Notes under the pieces: generated by a model
The model's database searches: none
Told to the model about the DNA's origin: nothing
Seen by the model: the letters and a program-made list of their open reading frames with translations, nothing else
From: Rostratula benghalensis
Lineage: Eukaryota > Chordata > Aves > Charadriiformes > Rostratulidae
Assembly (NCBI GenBank): GCA_013399305.1
Contig: VXAI01000015.1
Span: 5,290,845 to 5,354,844 of the forward strand
Direction: 5' to 3'
Length of the DNA: 64,000 bases
Part shown: one piece after another, positions 41,331 to 54,212 of the stretch
Layout of the letters: every line of letters begins with the position of its first letter
Numbering within the stretch: the first letter of the stretch is position 1
Position numbers and translations under genes: made by a program

Positions 41331-41820
41331 TTTTGTATTTTATCATCTTACTGCACTGAAGACAGGTGAATACTCCTGAGTTCTTCCAACAAGACATTCC
41401 TCATTTTCCAAATTTTCAAGAGAACTGTATATTTGCTTTGCTGGGGTTCCCTGCTGCACTGCACAATAGGTTTTTCCAACTACTAAAGGTATATTTGTTA
41501 AAAAAATACATCCTTGGGTCATAATAAAGGTAGCAAACCAGCACAGCAAGGGTGGAATAAGAATAGTCACTAAGTCTTTACCTTCTTGGACTGTTGAACT
41601 GGGGCCACAAAGCAATTATCTGGACTACCAGTCAGTAAACCCTCTGACCCATCTCTACTGGAGTCTCTACCACAGCAGCCGTGAGCCTAACTAAGAAAGA
41701 GGAAGGAACAGTCATCCGACAAAGATGGTTGGACAGGAGAGAGTTCACACAGTTACCAAGTTATGAGGCTCCCAACAGGATATGGACAGACAATTTCATT
41801 GTTCTTGGCCTTAAATGAAA

Positions 41821-41872
41821 TCAATAAATAAAATAATAAAAAAAAAATTAAAAGGAGAGAGAAAAAAATATA
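41821..41872. repeat. A-rich low-complexity tract
   Basis: AATAAA-type units, a 10-A run and GAGAGA bases merge into one A-rich block ending in ATATAT and C6. Confidence 0.75.
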
Positions 41873-44346
41873 TCCCCCCAGAAACAACACTTTCCTATTT
41901 GACCCTAGAATGACAGCTTTCTGCAATATGTTGTCCCTCCTACCACTGCTAATTTGTCTATTATTTTTTATGTGCTCTCTAAGCTACTGTCAGGTGTCAG
42001 TATTTTTATCTACAGAAACATTTCCAAGTAGGCTTGGGTTCTTTTATACAAAAAAAAAAGCATACATGTAAAGAATAAAGGTTAGTTAAAATTCTTATAA
42101 CTCAGGTTTTCTTTGTGACTCTACTGAGTCATTTATGTTTGAAAATATGTGTGGATGCTTCTCACTGGAACAGTCTTTACACAAAGCAGAACAGACTCCA
42201 TCACTCATAATAGAGGTCACAACCTTAAAACTGGTGCATTAAAGATAAAATCCTTTTCATCAAGGGCTCAAGAGACAGTGCTGCCTTGGGGTCTGTCCAA
42301 AGGCCAGAGAACAAACTCCTGCAGGATCTGTAGGCCATGCACACTCTCCAGTCAAAGCACATTTCTTTGTCCATGACACCTCTAGCCTAAGGAAAGCAGC
42401 AAGTGAATAGGAGAATAGGAGGGAAACACTCAAGCCAGTACACTGCACCACATAGTCTATGACTTCTTCCCACACCTTAAGCTCCTCTGTTTTTTAATTC
42501 AAAACCTTCCTTTTCAAAGTAGCTGAAATATGGCTTCACGGAAGCACGGTTTTCATGGTGGAATGAAGCCCTAAGGAAGTCTGACTACTCCACCTACATC
42601 AGATCAGCCTTGCAGGGGGTGAGAGTCATCAGCTTTCCATTCCCCATCAACCCAGCTTTTTTTCCTCTGCTCTTCCCTATTGTCTCCAGTCAGTTTTACA
42701 CATCTCCTTGTGTTTCTTTCCTCCCTCTGCTCCTCTTACTCATTCACTTTAGTACTATGTGAACTTAATGGCATCTAGCCCACTGCCTTTGCATGGGCCT
42801 GAAATAAGACAGAGGCTCTCTGTACCAGTTACTGCTCTTGTGTGTAAAGCACCACATGCAATTGATCTTCTGTCAGCCAACTGTTGTTGCTGATGGCATT
42901 TTACATGCTCAGTGTCCTGGGGCCAAGCAAGTTCCTTTGGCAATAAACACATCAGGAAGTGTTTCACTGCCTGTCCCGATGCCCTCCCTGGTGTGGTTAA
43001 CAGCACACTGGCACACTGCTGTGGGCTATGGCAGACTGCACCCACCTGCCTTTAAGGGCCAATTTATATAGGCTTATTTATCTTACAGAAGCAACCAAAT
43101 TCCTTGTAGTTTCAGCATGCCCTGTGCTGGCCTGACCAGGAGCACACACCCTCCAGACACAGTCAAACTGCATCCTCGGGAAGTCCAAGTCCAAGCAGTA
43201 AATCAGCTCAAACAGCCAGGACCGCAGCAGGCTGTGTCCTGGAGACAGTGGGAGGGAATCTCTGCACCAACACTGTCATTTCTTCATGGCATATGAGCTT
43301 GGAGGCAACACAGGACCCAAGTCTGCCATTCTGGAGCAGAGCTGGGGTGGTGGAATTCCGTGGAGAAACACCTACAAAAAGCTGCTCAAATCTGGCAGAG
43401 CCAGTGCTGAGTAGAGCCAGGAAACCTCATAGCACCCAGGGGGCTTCCAGGTAAAGTCTTTGCTTACTGCTCTCAGCAAAGAGGGACTGGAACATGGAGT
43501 GGGGAAAATGGTATTTGTTTGTCAGAATGAGGAGGGAGATGACAGAATTTCAGCTCTTATTTTCAAGACATATCCACAGCTTTAAAAACAAAACCACACA
43601 ATAAAACATGTTTGCTAAGTTGATCATGAGCTCCAATAACATATTTACTTTAAATAAATATATGCACATATCTTAACTGGCAGCCAAATTTACGTCTTTC
43701 TTCTGAGTGATATTACTGTTCCAAAGGGTATTCCCAACCCCAGAAAAAGAGGTTAATTTTTTTTAAATGGGATTGCATTCCTAAAATATATATAAGAAAT
43801 AACAACTTTTCCTAGTTTAAAAATATATGTATACATACACAACAATTATAATTTTATAAAGTAATTTAAATTATTTTAATTCTGTGAACGTCTCTTAAAA
43901 TGGTAAAGAAATAGAATGATCATTATAGAATCTTAATTTTTTATTCAGGTTTAAAGATAGTTGATGTCAAATGCAAGGTAACTGAGCTGGTCTGCATCAA
44001 TTAAAAAAAATATAAATTTCCAGGCAACAGAATAAATACTTCTGAGGATACTTGAAAAAAACAAAAATCCCTCTGAAGATTTCACCCTCCCTACTTCTGC
44101 ATTCTGAATCTCGCTCATGCAAGTTTAATTTATGCAGCGATGGATATCCTGAGAGATGGAAGCTGTATTATAAACATGGAAATAAAATAATCCCTAAGTG
44201 AGAGGAACCAGTTTGGTCTCAATAACACTATACTCGGCATTGCAGGTAAAATCAATTTCATTAACTTTGCTAGTTAGCATAAATATAACCTCTCTTACCA
44301 AAGTACCAGTTTGTCAGAGAATCAGCCTCTGCTCAGCTGGGTAATA

Positions 44347-44362
44347 ATCCAATCCAATCCAA
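44347..44362. repeat. short AATCC tandem repeat
   Basis: Three adjacent ATCCA/AATCC pentamers. Confidence 0.7.
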
Positions 44363-45897
44363 TGACAGTTTTCCAGAGGAAGGAAAATGATCTCTTCATA
44401 TACTCCCTTTCTGCAACTCCCTGGCCTAAGTTTCTGTGTTTGTGCCAGCTCCTCTTTCCTGAATCAAAGGCCAGGTCACATTAAGGTTTTGCTCTTCAGC
44501 TTTCCAGCAAGGATACACGGAGCACCGTGAAATATGTCATATCGTGGGGCCTTTCAAATAAGACCATGGAAACTCAGCTCCTGTTCACCAATTATCTGAA
44601 ATATCTCAGCCCTATAAAATGCTAAATCACTCTGGCAAAGTTCCTGAAATCCCATTCCTCTGGATTTCAGCGCTGAGTTATAAGGTACCATAGCTTGCCA
44701 AAGACCAACCACACTTTCAGGGCATCTTTTCAAGCCTTCTTGCCCTAGTGCTACTGCAGCCTAATTTATGGCATGTTCCTGAGATGGTTCCAGAAAATTC
44801 TAAGGTGCAAAGGACAGAAGAATTGGAAGGCACAATCCATCTTTTGGCAAATACAGTGGAAAGAGCCTGTATGGTCTTTACATAAACAAGATTGGTTTTC
44901 CAGAAACCAAGAAGGATTTGTGTCTGGTAGACTCCCACATTTTGCCCTTGCATTTCAAAAGCATTTTTGGCAACAATTCAACATGTACCTCTACACAACA
45001 GAGTAAGATCCTAGTCCTTCACAAATGCAGCCATTCTGCATGGGAGGCTGAAAGCACTCAATTTTTATCTAAGGCCACCAGCCCTGACTTCCCCTACTCC
45101 TCCCAAGATACACTCTGCACTCAGTGCAGAAATCCATAAAGATCCTTGCCAATGGAATGGAAGTGGTGGGTCCCAGCTGCAGGCATAATGCAAGAGAGTA
45201 TTTGTGCTTGAAGTAGAAACTGTGCCTTTTTGAAGCAAAGCACATCACTGCTGCAACTAACCCTACCAAAACGAGATTCAGAGTTCTGTCCCAAGGAGAG
45301 AATACAAGGGAGAATAAACGAGGTGACAACAATCAATCTCCTTGCTCAATGAGCTACCAAAAGTGTCCTTTGAGATGGCAGCAATAAGGGCAAAGCAGGG
45401 CTCCACAGATATCAGAACTGATGTGTGCATATATACGTGTGTGTTTGTGTATATTTAAAATAAATCTCTTCTTTTCATGCTCTTTGTTCAATTACATTAT
45501 CAAAAAGAGGTTTTAAATACAAGCTTATGGGACTACTAAAGAGGTGAATTTATGAATGTATTCCTAACAAAACACACTCTGGAAAGCTTTAATCTATGAA
45601 TTGTGACAACCTTGGACAAAATGGATTTTTAATAGAATATAATGTAAACTGCCTGAAACATTGTGATAAGGATTTTTTTTTAAAGTAATGCAGAGACAAG
45701 GCATGATGCACTCTGCATGAAAGGAGGAAAGGTCTTAATTTAAAGCATTTTAATGAACACTCAATTTGCGTAGGGAAATGTGAGAAATGGAGATGAAAAA
45801 CTCACGATAACGATAACGCTGCAGAGGGGAGAAGGAGAAAGATTAGAAAAGTAAGCAAATTTGAAAAGGCTCCAGCCGATAATGCTGTCTAAAAGGA

Positions 45898-46440
45898 ATG
45901 CAGACTGGATTACGAACATGTCACAGTCCAAAGCCACTGTTCTTGCAGGCAGTGTCTGTCGGTGGCTCTTATCTGAGTTGCACACTGGGGAAGAAAGAGC
46001 AACCGAAGTGCAGAGCAGTGGAGAACAGACCTCTCTCTGAGCTAAGGGCATCAAGGAGAGTCAGAGATCTCAGCAAATGCAGCTGGGACTTGCTGGAGTT
46101 TCTCACTTTCACCAAACCTCCCGGAGCTGTGCCAGCTCTGCCAGCTTCTAAGGCTGTGGGGCTTTCTGTCCCCTCACAAAGCCCCGGGGAGGTTACAAAA
46201 CCATGGCACACCCGGCCATCTCCTCCTCCTCGGAAAGCAGCTGAGCTCAGGGGCTCAGTCCGGGTTTACCCGCTTTGCGGAATGCCGGGCAAATCAGCAG
46301 AACTGAAATTACTTCCAAGAGAGAAAAAACTCTCCCCCGAGGTAGTTACGATTGTGTTTACTAGTAGCTTCTGCTCTGCAATGAAAGATCGATCCTGCAC
46401 TCTCATTCATACACAAACTGCCTTTAATGAAGCTCTTTGA
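45898..46440 (+). other. longest open reading frame (180 codons), CpG-richer patch; probably not a gene
   Basis: The patch is clearly richer in G, C and CpG than its surroundings, densest from about 46130 to 46360. It contains the longest ATG frame in the window. The peptide is low in recognisable structure: basic and proline-rich, with stretches such as KPPGAVPALPAS and SPPPRKAAELRG. No signal peptide, membrane segment or known motif is visible. The minus strand is open for 80-97 codons here too, which points to composition rather than selection. It could be an exon or promoter region of an unannotated transcript, or simply a GC-rich patch with few stop codons. Confidence 0.15.
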
Positions 46441-46444
46441 ATTA

Positions 46445-48690
46445 CTAAAAGGAGGAACAGATGAATCAGGTCTAGTGGCAATTTTGCCACATCGACCTTT
46501 ACTGAAGCAAGTTCAGGTCTCTGCTCACTTATATGAAGCAGCAGAACCCCCACATAAAGACTTCACATTCTTCAAAAGAAACAAGAGGGCCACCATTATG
46601 ACCAAGAAGTCAAATTAAAATAAAGATCAAAGTTAAATATTTACTTTAAGCACTACAATATTTGCAAATCTAGAAATGATCTTTCAAGCAGTTTCTATTT
46701 GCATACTTTAATTAATCCAAAAATATTAAACTAATCTCACAAAGGAAAGGGTCAAAGTATTAATTAACTTGAGATTCGTTGCTTTTGTGCAATTTAACAG
46801 TTCAACACAAAGCAAAAATCAGTTTTAATAAAAACTAAGTTACTGTGACAGGTATAATTTCATGGATTAGTGAAACCACGTACAAGGCAATAAGTTCCAG
46901 TCTTCATCCTATTTTTCGTCTAACTTTAAAAATAGTTGTTTCATTTCAATAGTGAGATTCCTCTGTAACACCAAATGAAGTTAAGTTTTCCTTTAACCTC
47001 AGCATTTCACTTTCAAATGGACGGCTTTCCACCTTGCTCTGAACGGAACAGAGAGGTCACCGTTGTTTCAGCAAAAACCCTGACTGCAAGGTTCAGCAGA
47101 GAGCAGACACTGCACAACCCCCCAGATCAGCCACCTGAGCTAATTCAGGTCAAGATTTCCTTGCTGGAGCCATCGTGTGTCATCGTGCAGCTCCAGAACA
47201 AGCACAAAGGTTCCCCTCTGAGCCAGCGTCGCTGCTGGCCGAGCTCTCCCCACACCAAAGGGACTCACTGGCTTCTTTAGCAGCTTTCGGAGGAGCTAGG
47301 AAATGTTGCCCAAAGACAAAGGATTTGGAGAAAAAACATACAGTGCCAAATCCAGCTGTCAGAACTCTGCTTTATCAGTACAATAGCCCATGAAACCCCA
47401 GCAAAATAATGATGGAAGGTGGCTGAAGTTTCCTACATCACACCCTCAGAACTGAGATTTTGACAAATGTGCTTAGGAAACAAGAGGGGACTCCCCTTGC
47501 CTCCTTTTGTTGTTGGTTTGGTGGTTTTTTTTTTTTTAAATGGGGAGCAATTGCGTGAAACAGCTAATGAACTGGAAGGTTTGCCTGGCATTTCATGCCA
47601 AAAAGCTCTGTAGCAACGGAGGCACTGAGCAGGGAATCACCTCCCCTCACTTCATGCATTTCCAATGCAAATCTCTGCATCCCACTCAGTCGCCTCCACT
47701 CTGCAGCTTTACTGGAGAGAAACAGGCGCTTTCCGCTCGCTCTTGATCAGGCCTGTTTTACACATCCAAGATTCTCACCCTAACAGTGCCTATTATCCCA
47801 GTTGCTAAAAAGCAAACCCATAGATAAATAGCTTTCACCTCAACACTTGTAAGACAGGTACCCAGATCTAGATGGGATTCATTTGTTCCTCAAATACGGT
47901 TTCAGAAACTAAACAGAGTAGAAACTCTCTTTGCACTCCAAACCTCTAGCAACAATCTCCCTAGGTCTAAATAATTACTAACAACCATTTTTCTCCTTGC
48001 AGGAGCTTTCAGAAAAAGATGGATGCAAAAGACTCCTCAAATAAAAATTTTGACATAAAGTTTTGTAATTTCCTAATTGTGAACCAATTTCAAGCTAAAT
48101 TTATGCACAGTGTACTTTAAATGTAGGGAAACTGCATGATAATGGAGAGAAATTGCTTGTATTGTAAAATACATAATTCTGACTAACAATGTAAGTTTCT
48201 CATTCCTTTTGATATGGCTTATGGGAACATTACCATAACAAACAAACACAGCATTGATGAGACAGTTCATAGACACTCATAGGTGTTTTGCAGCAATAAA
48301 TAACACTTAATAGCTATTACTTTCATAGCTTTTCAAATAAAGAAGACAGCATTGTCCTATATTGCTCTCAATTATTCTTCATATTTCTCTATTTTAATCC
48401 ACTTTTTTCCATCGGGTCTTTGGCAACAGGAATTCTGCTGCTGCTCTGAAAGTGCATAAAAAGCAAACGTGAGCCTAGACTAGTTGGCTGCCTCCACTTT
48501 ACTTAAATCATCTACTTCCAAAACTCAAAAGTGAACCAAAAGGAAAAAAGCTCTCATCAGATCACCCACAGCTTTTCCAAGGAGGCCGAGAAGAAAAAAT
48601 ACTGCTAGTAAAAAAGCAATATGACCCATTAAAGAAGGTACTGTGCTTCTCTCTCAGCATTTTAGCATGGGTTAATGAACAGAAGCACTT
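46445..48690. other. unique non-coding DNA, nothing recognised
   Basis: No repeat, splice-bounded exon or structural RNA was seen. A short T-run lies near 47.53 kb. Confidence 0.4.
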
Positions 48691-48700
48691 GGCAGCTTAC

Positions 48701-48841
48701 CTGTTCTCTGCGCTGGGGTCGTTGTGCATACAAGTGACAGTGGCAGTGGACCTTGCGCTGTCTGTCTCTTCTTGGACCCCCCACTGGTCTGCATCGCTGA
48801 CTCTGATGTCCATGATCTTCACACCTGGGGCTGTCCTAATT
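48701..48841 (-). CDS. candidate internal coding exon (141 bases, phase 2-2), unidentified gene
   Basis: On the minus strand this segment is 141 bases (47 codon equivalents), with a CAACAG acceptor preceded by a moderate pyrimidine stretch and a strong donor, AACAG|GTAAGC. One frame is open throughout. In that frame stops lie just outside both splice sites: TAA at 48871-48873 and another TAA directly after the donor. The peptide is hydrophilic and protein-like, containing VKIMDIRVSDADQWGVQEE and ending near HNDPSAEN. It begins with the last base of a split codon, which fits the phase-2 end of the candidate exon at 60493-60593 (GG|A, glycine), and it ends in phase 2. No family is recognised. 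The plus strand is also open across it, which weakens the case. Confidence 0.33.
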
Positions 48842-50338
48842 CTGTTGGGGAACAACAGATACTGCTTTAGTTACAGATCTCCTGCAAGTAAATCCAGAGA
48901 GATAAACAAGGAAGATGAAAGAGGAAATATTCCCTCTTCCATTAGTAACAGGCGGATACATTGCAACTGTAAGTCACTGTGCTTTAAAAATATAAACCAG
49001 GTTCAATCATTTTAAAGAGATGAAGTATGAGTTTCATTATGTGCAAAGCCAGTTAATTTTCAGCTTGAACAATGTGGAGAGAATAAGAATGCTTTCTGCT
49101 TCAGTGGTGCAGATACAAATGAAACAAATGTGACTAAGCCTAAATTGATTTAATTTGTTGTGTCTGTCCTGCAGTTTAAGATGCAGAATCAGAGCACTAT
49201 GATATAAAATACATCCTCCTGCTTGCAAACCTTTGGGAGCAAGGAGCCTTTTAATATTAGAATGATCTGCGTGGAAAAATATATTTCACTGCTCAAAGAC
49301 CACAATACAAGAAGGAGAGAGAAGGAAAAATTTATCCTAGATCCAGGACTGAGGGATGAAAATAATTACACTACTGTACTGGGATCTATCAAACTGGGCA
49401 TGTCAAACTCTTGCTGCTGAAAATAGTAGGATGCTGACATGGAAAACTTTGATTTCCTAAGCATGGCTAGAGTCTGAAAGCAGTTCAGTAGTTGGTAAAT
49501 GTCACCATTCTCTGACTTTAAAAAATTTGCTAAAAAATAAGTCCATGCTCCAGTGGGGCTCAGTGTTAGGAACAGATTGCCAAGGAATAGGAAACAAACT
49601 GCTTTTAATAGCAGGGACTTCATTTGTGCAGCTTGACTCCTAAAACAAGCCTGGGATTTCGACAGAAGTGCTGCAAATATGCCTGGAGAACAATTAGGCA
49701 GAAAGCAACTGCTGTAGTGCCACGTTCACCACTACTGTGACTTAATTAATTAAAGCAAAGCCAAGAGGGATCTCTTAGTTGTATGGTGGAATGGAACAGC
49801 ACTGCTGAGACTTGAAGCGTTACTTAACAGTGAATGGTGACGGATTTGCCCCGATGCCTCGTGGCGCTTATGTTACACAATTAAGAATTTCCTTTAAGTT
49901 CTAGCTGAGTTCATATGTTTGGATCAAAGTAACTTCAAGACTCAATGGGTGGTCTTTTCACCTGAGAATGAATTAATTCATCCTGCTTTTATAATGTCCT
50001 TATTTTTGCCTTTCAGGCTTTATTGAGTCGATGGACCAAATTCATGCCTGGCAAAACCAACTTGAAAAACGTTTCCTGTAAGGAGAGAATTTCTCTTGCT
50101 ATTTTTCTAATTGTCTCCATGTTTCTCCACAGACGTTCATATCTCCAAACAGCATGCCTTAAAGCTTATGTGCCCCTTTCCTATTATCTCCACTTCTTTT
50201 TTCAGAGGAACATTCATTTATTCTGCAGTAATTACATGGGCCCAAATCATTCCTGCAAGACACCTACATGGCTTCATTTCAGACCGGCTTGTAATTTACA
50301 TGAGATAGAGAATTAGGCCTTCAGCAAAGGATTCAGTA

Positions 50339-50414
50339 TTTTTTTTTTTTTTCAAAAAAAAAAAAAAACCACTCTTGAAAAAAGTCATTAGGGCCTGACA
50401 AAAAAAAAAAAAAA
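50339..50414. repeat. T14-C-A15 inverted homopolymer plus second A15 tract
   Basis: Fourteen T, one C, then fifteen A (50339-50368) form a near-perfect self-complementary block. A second A-run of 15 lies at 50400-50414. The CR1 3' end begins 17 bases later. Confidence 0.88.
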
Positions 50415-50430
50415 GACCCAACCAACACTT

Positions 50431-50535
50431 GTGACCTCATCTAGGTGTTCCTGCTCCGTCAGGGAGATGGGACTAGATGGTCTTTCAAGGTCCCTTCCAA
50501 TCCCTGATATTCTGTGTGCGATTCTGTGTGTGTAT
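50431..50535 (+). mobile_element. CR1 LINE 3' terminus with octamer tail
   Basis: The segment carries the CR1 3'UTR signature: a divergent GTGACCTCATCTAGGTGTTC part, GGACTAGATGGTCTTTCAAG, then GGTCCCTTCCAAT. It ends in degenerate ATTCTGTG octamers (about 50508-50530). Only about the last 100 bases of the element remain, in plus orientation. It sits immediately downstream of a poly-T/poly-A cluster (50339-50414). Confidence 0.88.
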
Positions 50536-51849
50536 GAACCCTTTTAAATTTTCTCTTTCCCAGCCAAAATTATATTTTTTTAACAAATTCACTTCCCCAC
50601 CACCCCCTCAATCTCCCATGTTTTTTCTTGACGTGTCTGAAAACCTCTGACCTGATTTTCCACCCAAGTCAAAGCCCTAATTAATTAAAGACTAATTGAA
50701 GGGCAGGAAATGCAGGGCAGGGAAAGTGGGAAAGAAGGGCAGGACAGCTGGATTTCACCCATGATTTCAGGATTCATCAGCCTTTTTCCATCTGTCAGAA
50801 GCTTGTTATGTCCTCCTACACAGCTTTTGCACTACAGATATCTTCACATTGCAGTATTTACTTTTTTTCTACTCTGATCCAAATCTAGCATGTTGGTTTT
50901 CCCCATCAAAGATGAAAAGGAACATGGCACAATTCCCTGCCACACCTGAGCAGGCTTTAGCCATGCAGGAACCCTGTGCAGGTCCCTCTTTGTGGCAGCT
51001 GAAGCTGCTGCTCCTCTTTACTCCCATCACAGCTTCGGGGTAAGGCTACAAGAACCTCAAATATCCATATCTATGTACACATCTGGCTGTTCCAACCTCT
51101 CCAGACCTTCTGCACCCCAAAACACTGGCACTTCTCTTGGGCCAACCCCTCAGCCACATCTACCTCCCTCAGTCAGGGAGCTTTACTGTTTCTTCTCTTG
51201 TGCCTGAGTACAGCTACAGGATGCTCTTTGCCTACCTGGACAGCAGATGAGACTCTCCCAATGCCTGTCCTGTTGGCTCACTCTTTGGCTTCTCCTTAAG
51301 AGCACTGTCCCTTAACAGGAGGCTGCCTGGTTTTTGGCAATGGTGTCCTGTTGAGGGTGCCTACAGCTTTTGCTTGCTGCATATCCACCGTCTTGCTGGG
51401 TTAGCATTGAGTGAACATCACATACTCTGCTCCCCAGCTCCATTTTCAAAAAAAGTCTCAGAAAGCTGCATTTTAGGAAAATTTCCAGTCTAATCCCCTG
51501 CAACGCATCTGCTCCGGTGGGCTGAGACAAGATGTCATTTTGCGTTTTTGGATATCAGTAGAGCCAGAAAGGTTGAAAAAAGGAAGAAACTGAATTCAGC
51601 TTCACACTTAGGAAAAGTCAAGAAATTCAAATTAAACCAGCCTACATATGGGAGGTTTGAGCTTACTATTCTTCAGATAAGTGATTCATATCTTTAAATC
51701 TGCCCCCAAACTCCACAGGCACAAAAATTGTTATAAGTGTTGGGGACCGAGGCTTTGAAAAAGAAAAAGAAATTCCTATCAGAGCTGACATTAACTGGTG
51801 AAAGGATGGTGAATGGATAGTGTGTGAGCCCAGGAGCTAGGTTTCTTGC

Positions 51850-51988
51850 CCTGCTCTGTGCAGGTTTCAATTATAAGCTTGGGTGGATCATTTAATTTTC
51901 TTATCCTGCCCTTCCCTATATATAAAATACTGGAAATGGATGCTGTTCCAACTGTAAGGGCGCTGTAAGGATAAATAGAATTACTTAA
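51850..51988 (+). mobile_element. MIR/CORE-SINE-like fragment, plus orientation
   Basis: Reading plus, it follows MIR order: a CTGTGCAGGTTTCAA start, GGTGGATCATTTAATTTTCT (the position of 'GGCAAGTTACTTAACCTCTC'), ATATATAAAATACTGGAAAT (position of 'TGTAAAATGGGGATAAT'), then CTGTAAGGATAAATAGAATT (position of 'GTGAGGATTAAATGAGTTA'). The copy is diverged but collinear over about 130 bases. Confidence 0.55.
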
Positions 51989-52117
51989 GAAAAATCTAAT
52001 GTTCTTTAAATTTACCACCTGACAAAAATTCTACCATCTCGGGGTTTGAAAATGTGGAAATTATCTACTCAAGTATTTCAGAGAACCACCACCCAAGAAG
52101 TAACTGTTACCATTAAG

Positions 52118-52183
52118 AAAAAAAAAAACCAAAAAAATAAAGATAATTGTGAAATTATAAGAAAAAAAAAAAAAGGAAAAAAA
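52118..52183. repeat. A-rich low-complexity block
   Basis: Several A-runs of 7-13 bases separated by short unique pieces; explains the long lysine-rich chance ORF on this strand. Confidence 0.8.
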
Positions 52184-53262
52184 CATGACAGCCAATTGGA
52201 AATTTTGGCAAAACTGACATTTCATTTCTATTAAATTTCTGAAAAGCAGAATTTTCAGACAGAAATCTGTCCTGTTAAAAAAGCACATAAGCACCTTTAA
52301 AACATTACAAATCACATGACATTTGGTAACAATTAGCAGAGAATACAATGAGACAGGGCTACTGAAGGAGCTCACTGGAAGTCAGCCTACAGCAGGGCCC
52401 CCACATTCCAGCCTATAGCCACAGCCTGCATGTATGAGGTGATCACTATTTACTCATGATACTCTCTTCTTGATGGGTGGAGGAGATCCAACAGAAGTGT
52501 GACACCTCCAAGCACTGCCTTTCATGACGCTTGTGCCCATAAGATCTTAAGAAGAGGTATGGAGGGAGAAGTACCAAAGCTATTCAGAACAGGGAATCAA
52601 TGAAACAACTGCTTCATGAGTGAATTTAGGCCTCTTCTCCAGCTATAAATGCAGAATAAACTGCTTTCAGTTTTGACTGCTGAATACATTTGATATCCCT
52701 GGCGGTGCTTTTTCCTGAGCAGAGTGTCCTCCATTTACTGTAGAATATAAAGATGCAAACATCATAGACTGAATGGAGCAGGCAAAGAGAAGTGTCCCCA
52801 TCCTGCCACCTTGGAACACCCATAAACTATTTTAAAATGCAATCCCAGCCTTAAATGTATGCGACCCCATGAATTCGACTGCTCTAAACCTCTTTTTCAG
52901 TTATTACAACAGAAGGAAAGGAGAAAGTACAAGTAAATACCAGGGCTGGAAAGTAACTTAAGGGCTGCAAGAGGGATTTAAACAGCCAAGCACTTAGCGA
53001 AAGCAGGGCAGGGACTTCCACTGCCTCCCAGTCAATTAACTGCAAAATCTGAAAGGTAAATGCTCGCTTGCAATACACCCCCAGCAACACTCCCAGCAGC
53101 AGTAATTGGGAAGTAAAATCTTGGCAAAAGGAACTTTAAAATAGAAACAGAAGGAAAAGATATTTAGGAAATAAAACAGGAATGTGCTCACAGCAGATGG
53201 AAAATGTTCAAAATAATGAGAAAAAAGACTTTTTCAGAGCTATTTTAGAAATCCTCTTATAT

Positions 53263-53297
53263 CTCTGTTCCCCTCTCCCCTCCCTCTCTCCACCCCA
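53263..53297. repeat. CT-rich tract
   Basis: Pyrimidine-rich stretch built from CCCCTC, CTCCC and TCTCTC units. Confidence 0.75.
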
Positions 53298-53444
53298 TTA
53301 AGGGGGAAAACATGATCTGAGCTAAATTCACTCTCAATGACGTACTAATAATAACGGTTATGATAACGAATTTCACTTGTAATTTGCAACCATTTCTATA
53401 TTCAGCCCTTCAACATGCATGTTTAGCCCAATTAAAAATAAAAT

Positions 53445-53576
53445 CATTATCCTTCCCCTACAGGAAATCCAAGCTGTAGGCCAGTTTATTTAACTTGCCT
53501 AAAATTATACTGTCTCTGCAGAGCCAGAAAGAGGGTCGATACATCCTGATTCCCAGGCTTACACTTCGGCTAGACA
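53445..53576 (-). mobile_element. MIR/CORE-SINE-like fragment
   Basis: The order of landmarks matches reverse-complement MIR: CATTATCC, a TACAGG/AAAT block, TTTAACTTGCCTAAAATTAT, CAGAGCCAGAAAGAGGGTC, then CCTGATTCCCAGGCTTACAC. Divergence is high, as expected for an ancient copy. It lies in the same orientation as the next MIR-like fragment, about 560 bases away. Confidence 0.58.
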
Positions 53577-54135
53577 CCCCTACCCATCTTTAAGACCTAA
53601 CCAGAGCAGAGCTGAGTAATTCCAAGCCCTCACAGAGCATTTTACATATTTGAAGAATTGCAAAAACAGCAAGCAATTAGTTCTAAACAAGGTCCCTGGG
53701 GAATTTCTAGTTAAAATACATGTGTTTTAAGATACATTAAGCCAAGCATTATAAATTAAAATAATCACTGAATTCAGACATAACATCTGGGGACTTTTGG
53801 GGTGTGGGCGAGATGGGTAGCGTTTCAATATAGGATGGGATTGAAGAATCCCTGTGTAGGAGGAAGCAAGTGGAGTTTGCTGGGAGACAGGAGGAGGAGA
53901 GGGCATGCAATGCGTAGCTGCCACATCCAAGTGTATCCCATGGCACTTGGGAGGGAGCTACAGTCAGGAGCTTGTTGGTGTGAGCTTCTAAAAGACAAAC
54001 CATTTGGGAAGCACTAGTATAGGAGATGGAGGGCTGAGGTGGGACCAGAGTTCCCCTCAAGAGAGGCACCATCCCTCTTCTTTGTTGTCTTCCTAAGCTT
54101 CCTGGCCAAAATTTTCTATGGGTAGTCCAGAAATA

Positions 54136-54212
54136 TTAGGAAAATTAGGTAATGCAAAGTCATCCAGCAAACACGTGGCAGAACTAGAAATTACACCTAG
54201 AGCTGCCAAGGA
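54136..54212 (-). mobile_element. short MIR/CORE-SINE-like fragment
   Basis: The run TTAGGAAAATTAGGTAATG followed by AAGTCATCCAGCAAACACGT and GGCAGAACTAGAAATTACACC follows the reverse-complement MIR order (gaaa..aggttaagtaac, aaggtcacacagc, agtggcagagc). It is only about 77 bases and strongly diverged. Confidence 0.42.

Larger units (their letters stand above)
41331..45890. other. unique non-coding DNA, very AT-rich between 43.6 and 44.3 kb
   Basis: The AT-rich section has many short A/T runs and TATATA pieces (for example near 43790 and 43823). Nothing else was assigned. Short overlapping ORFs near 42.8-43.1 kb run on both strands and look like chance. Confidence 0.4.

Noticed and set aside
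51229..51345. Minus-strand open frame ending at CCAG|GTAGGC
   Set aside because: Donor is weak and the frame opens right after a TAG without a credible acceptor.
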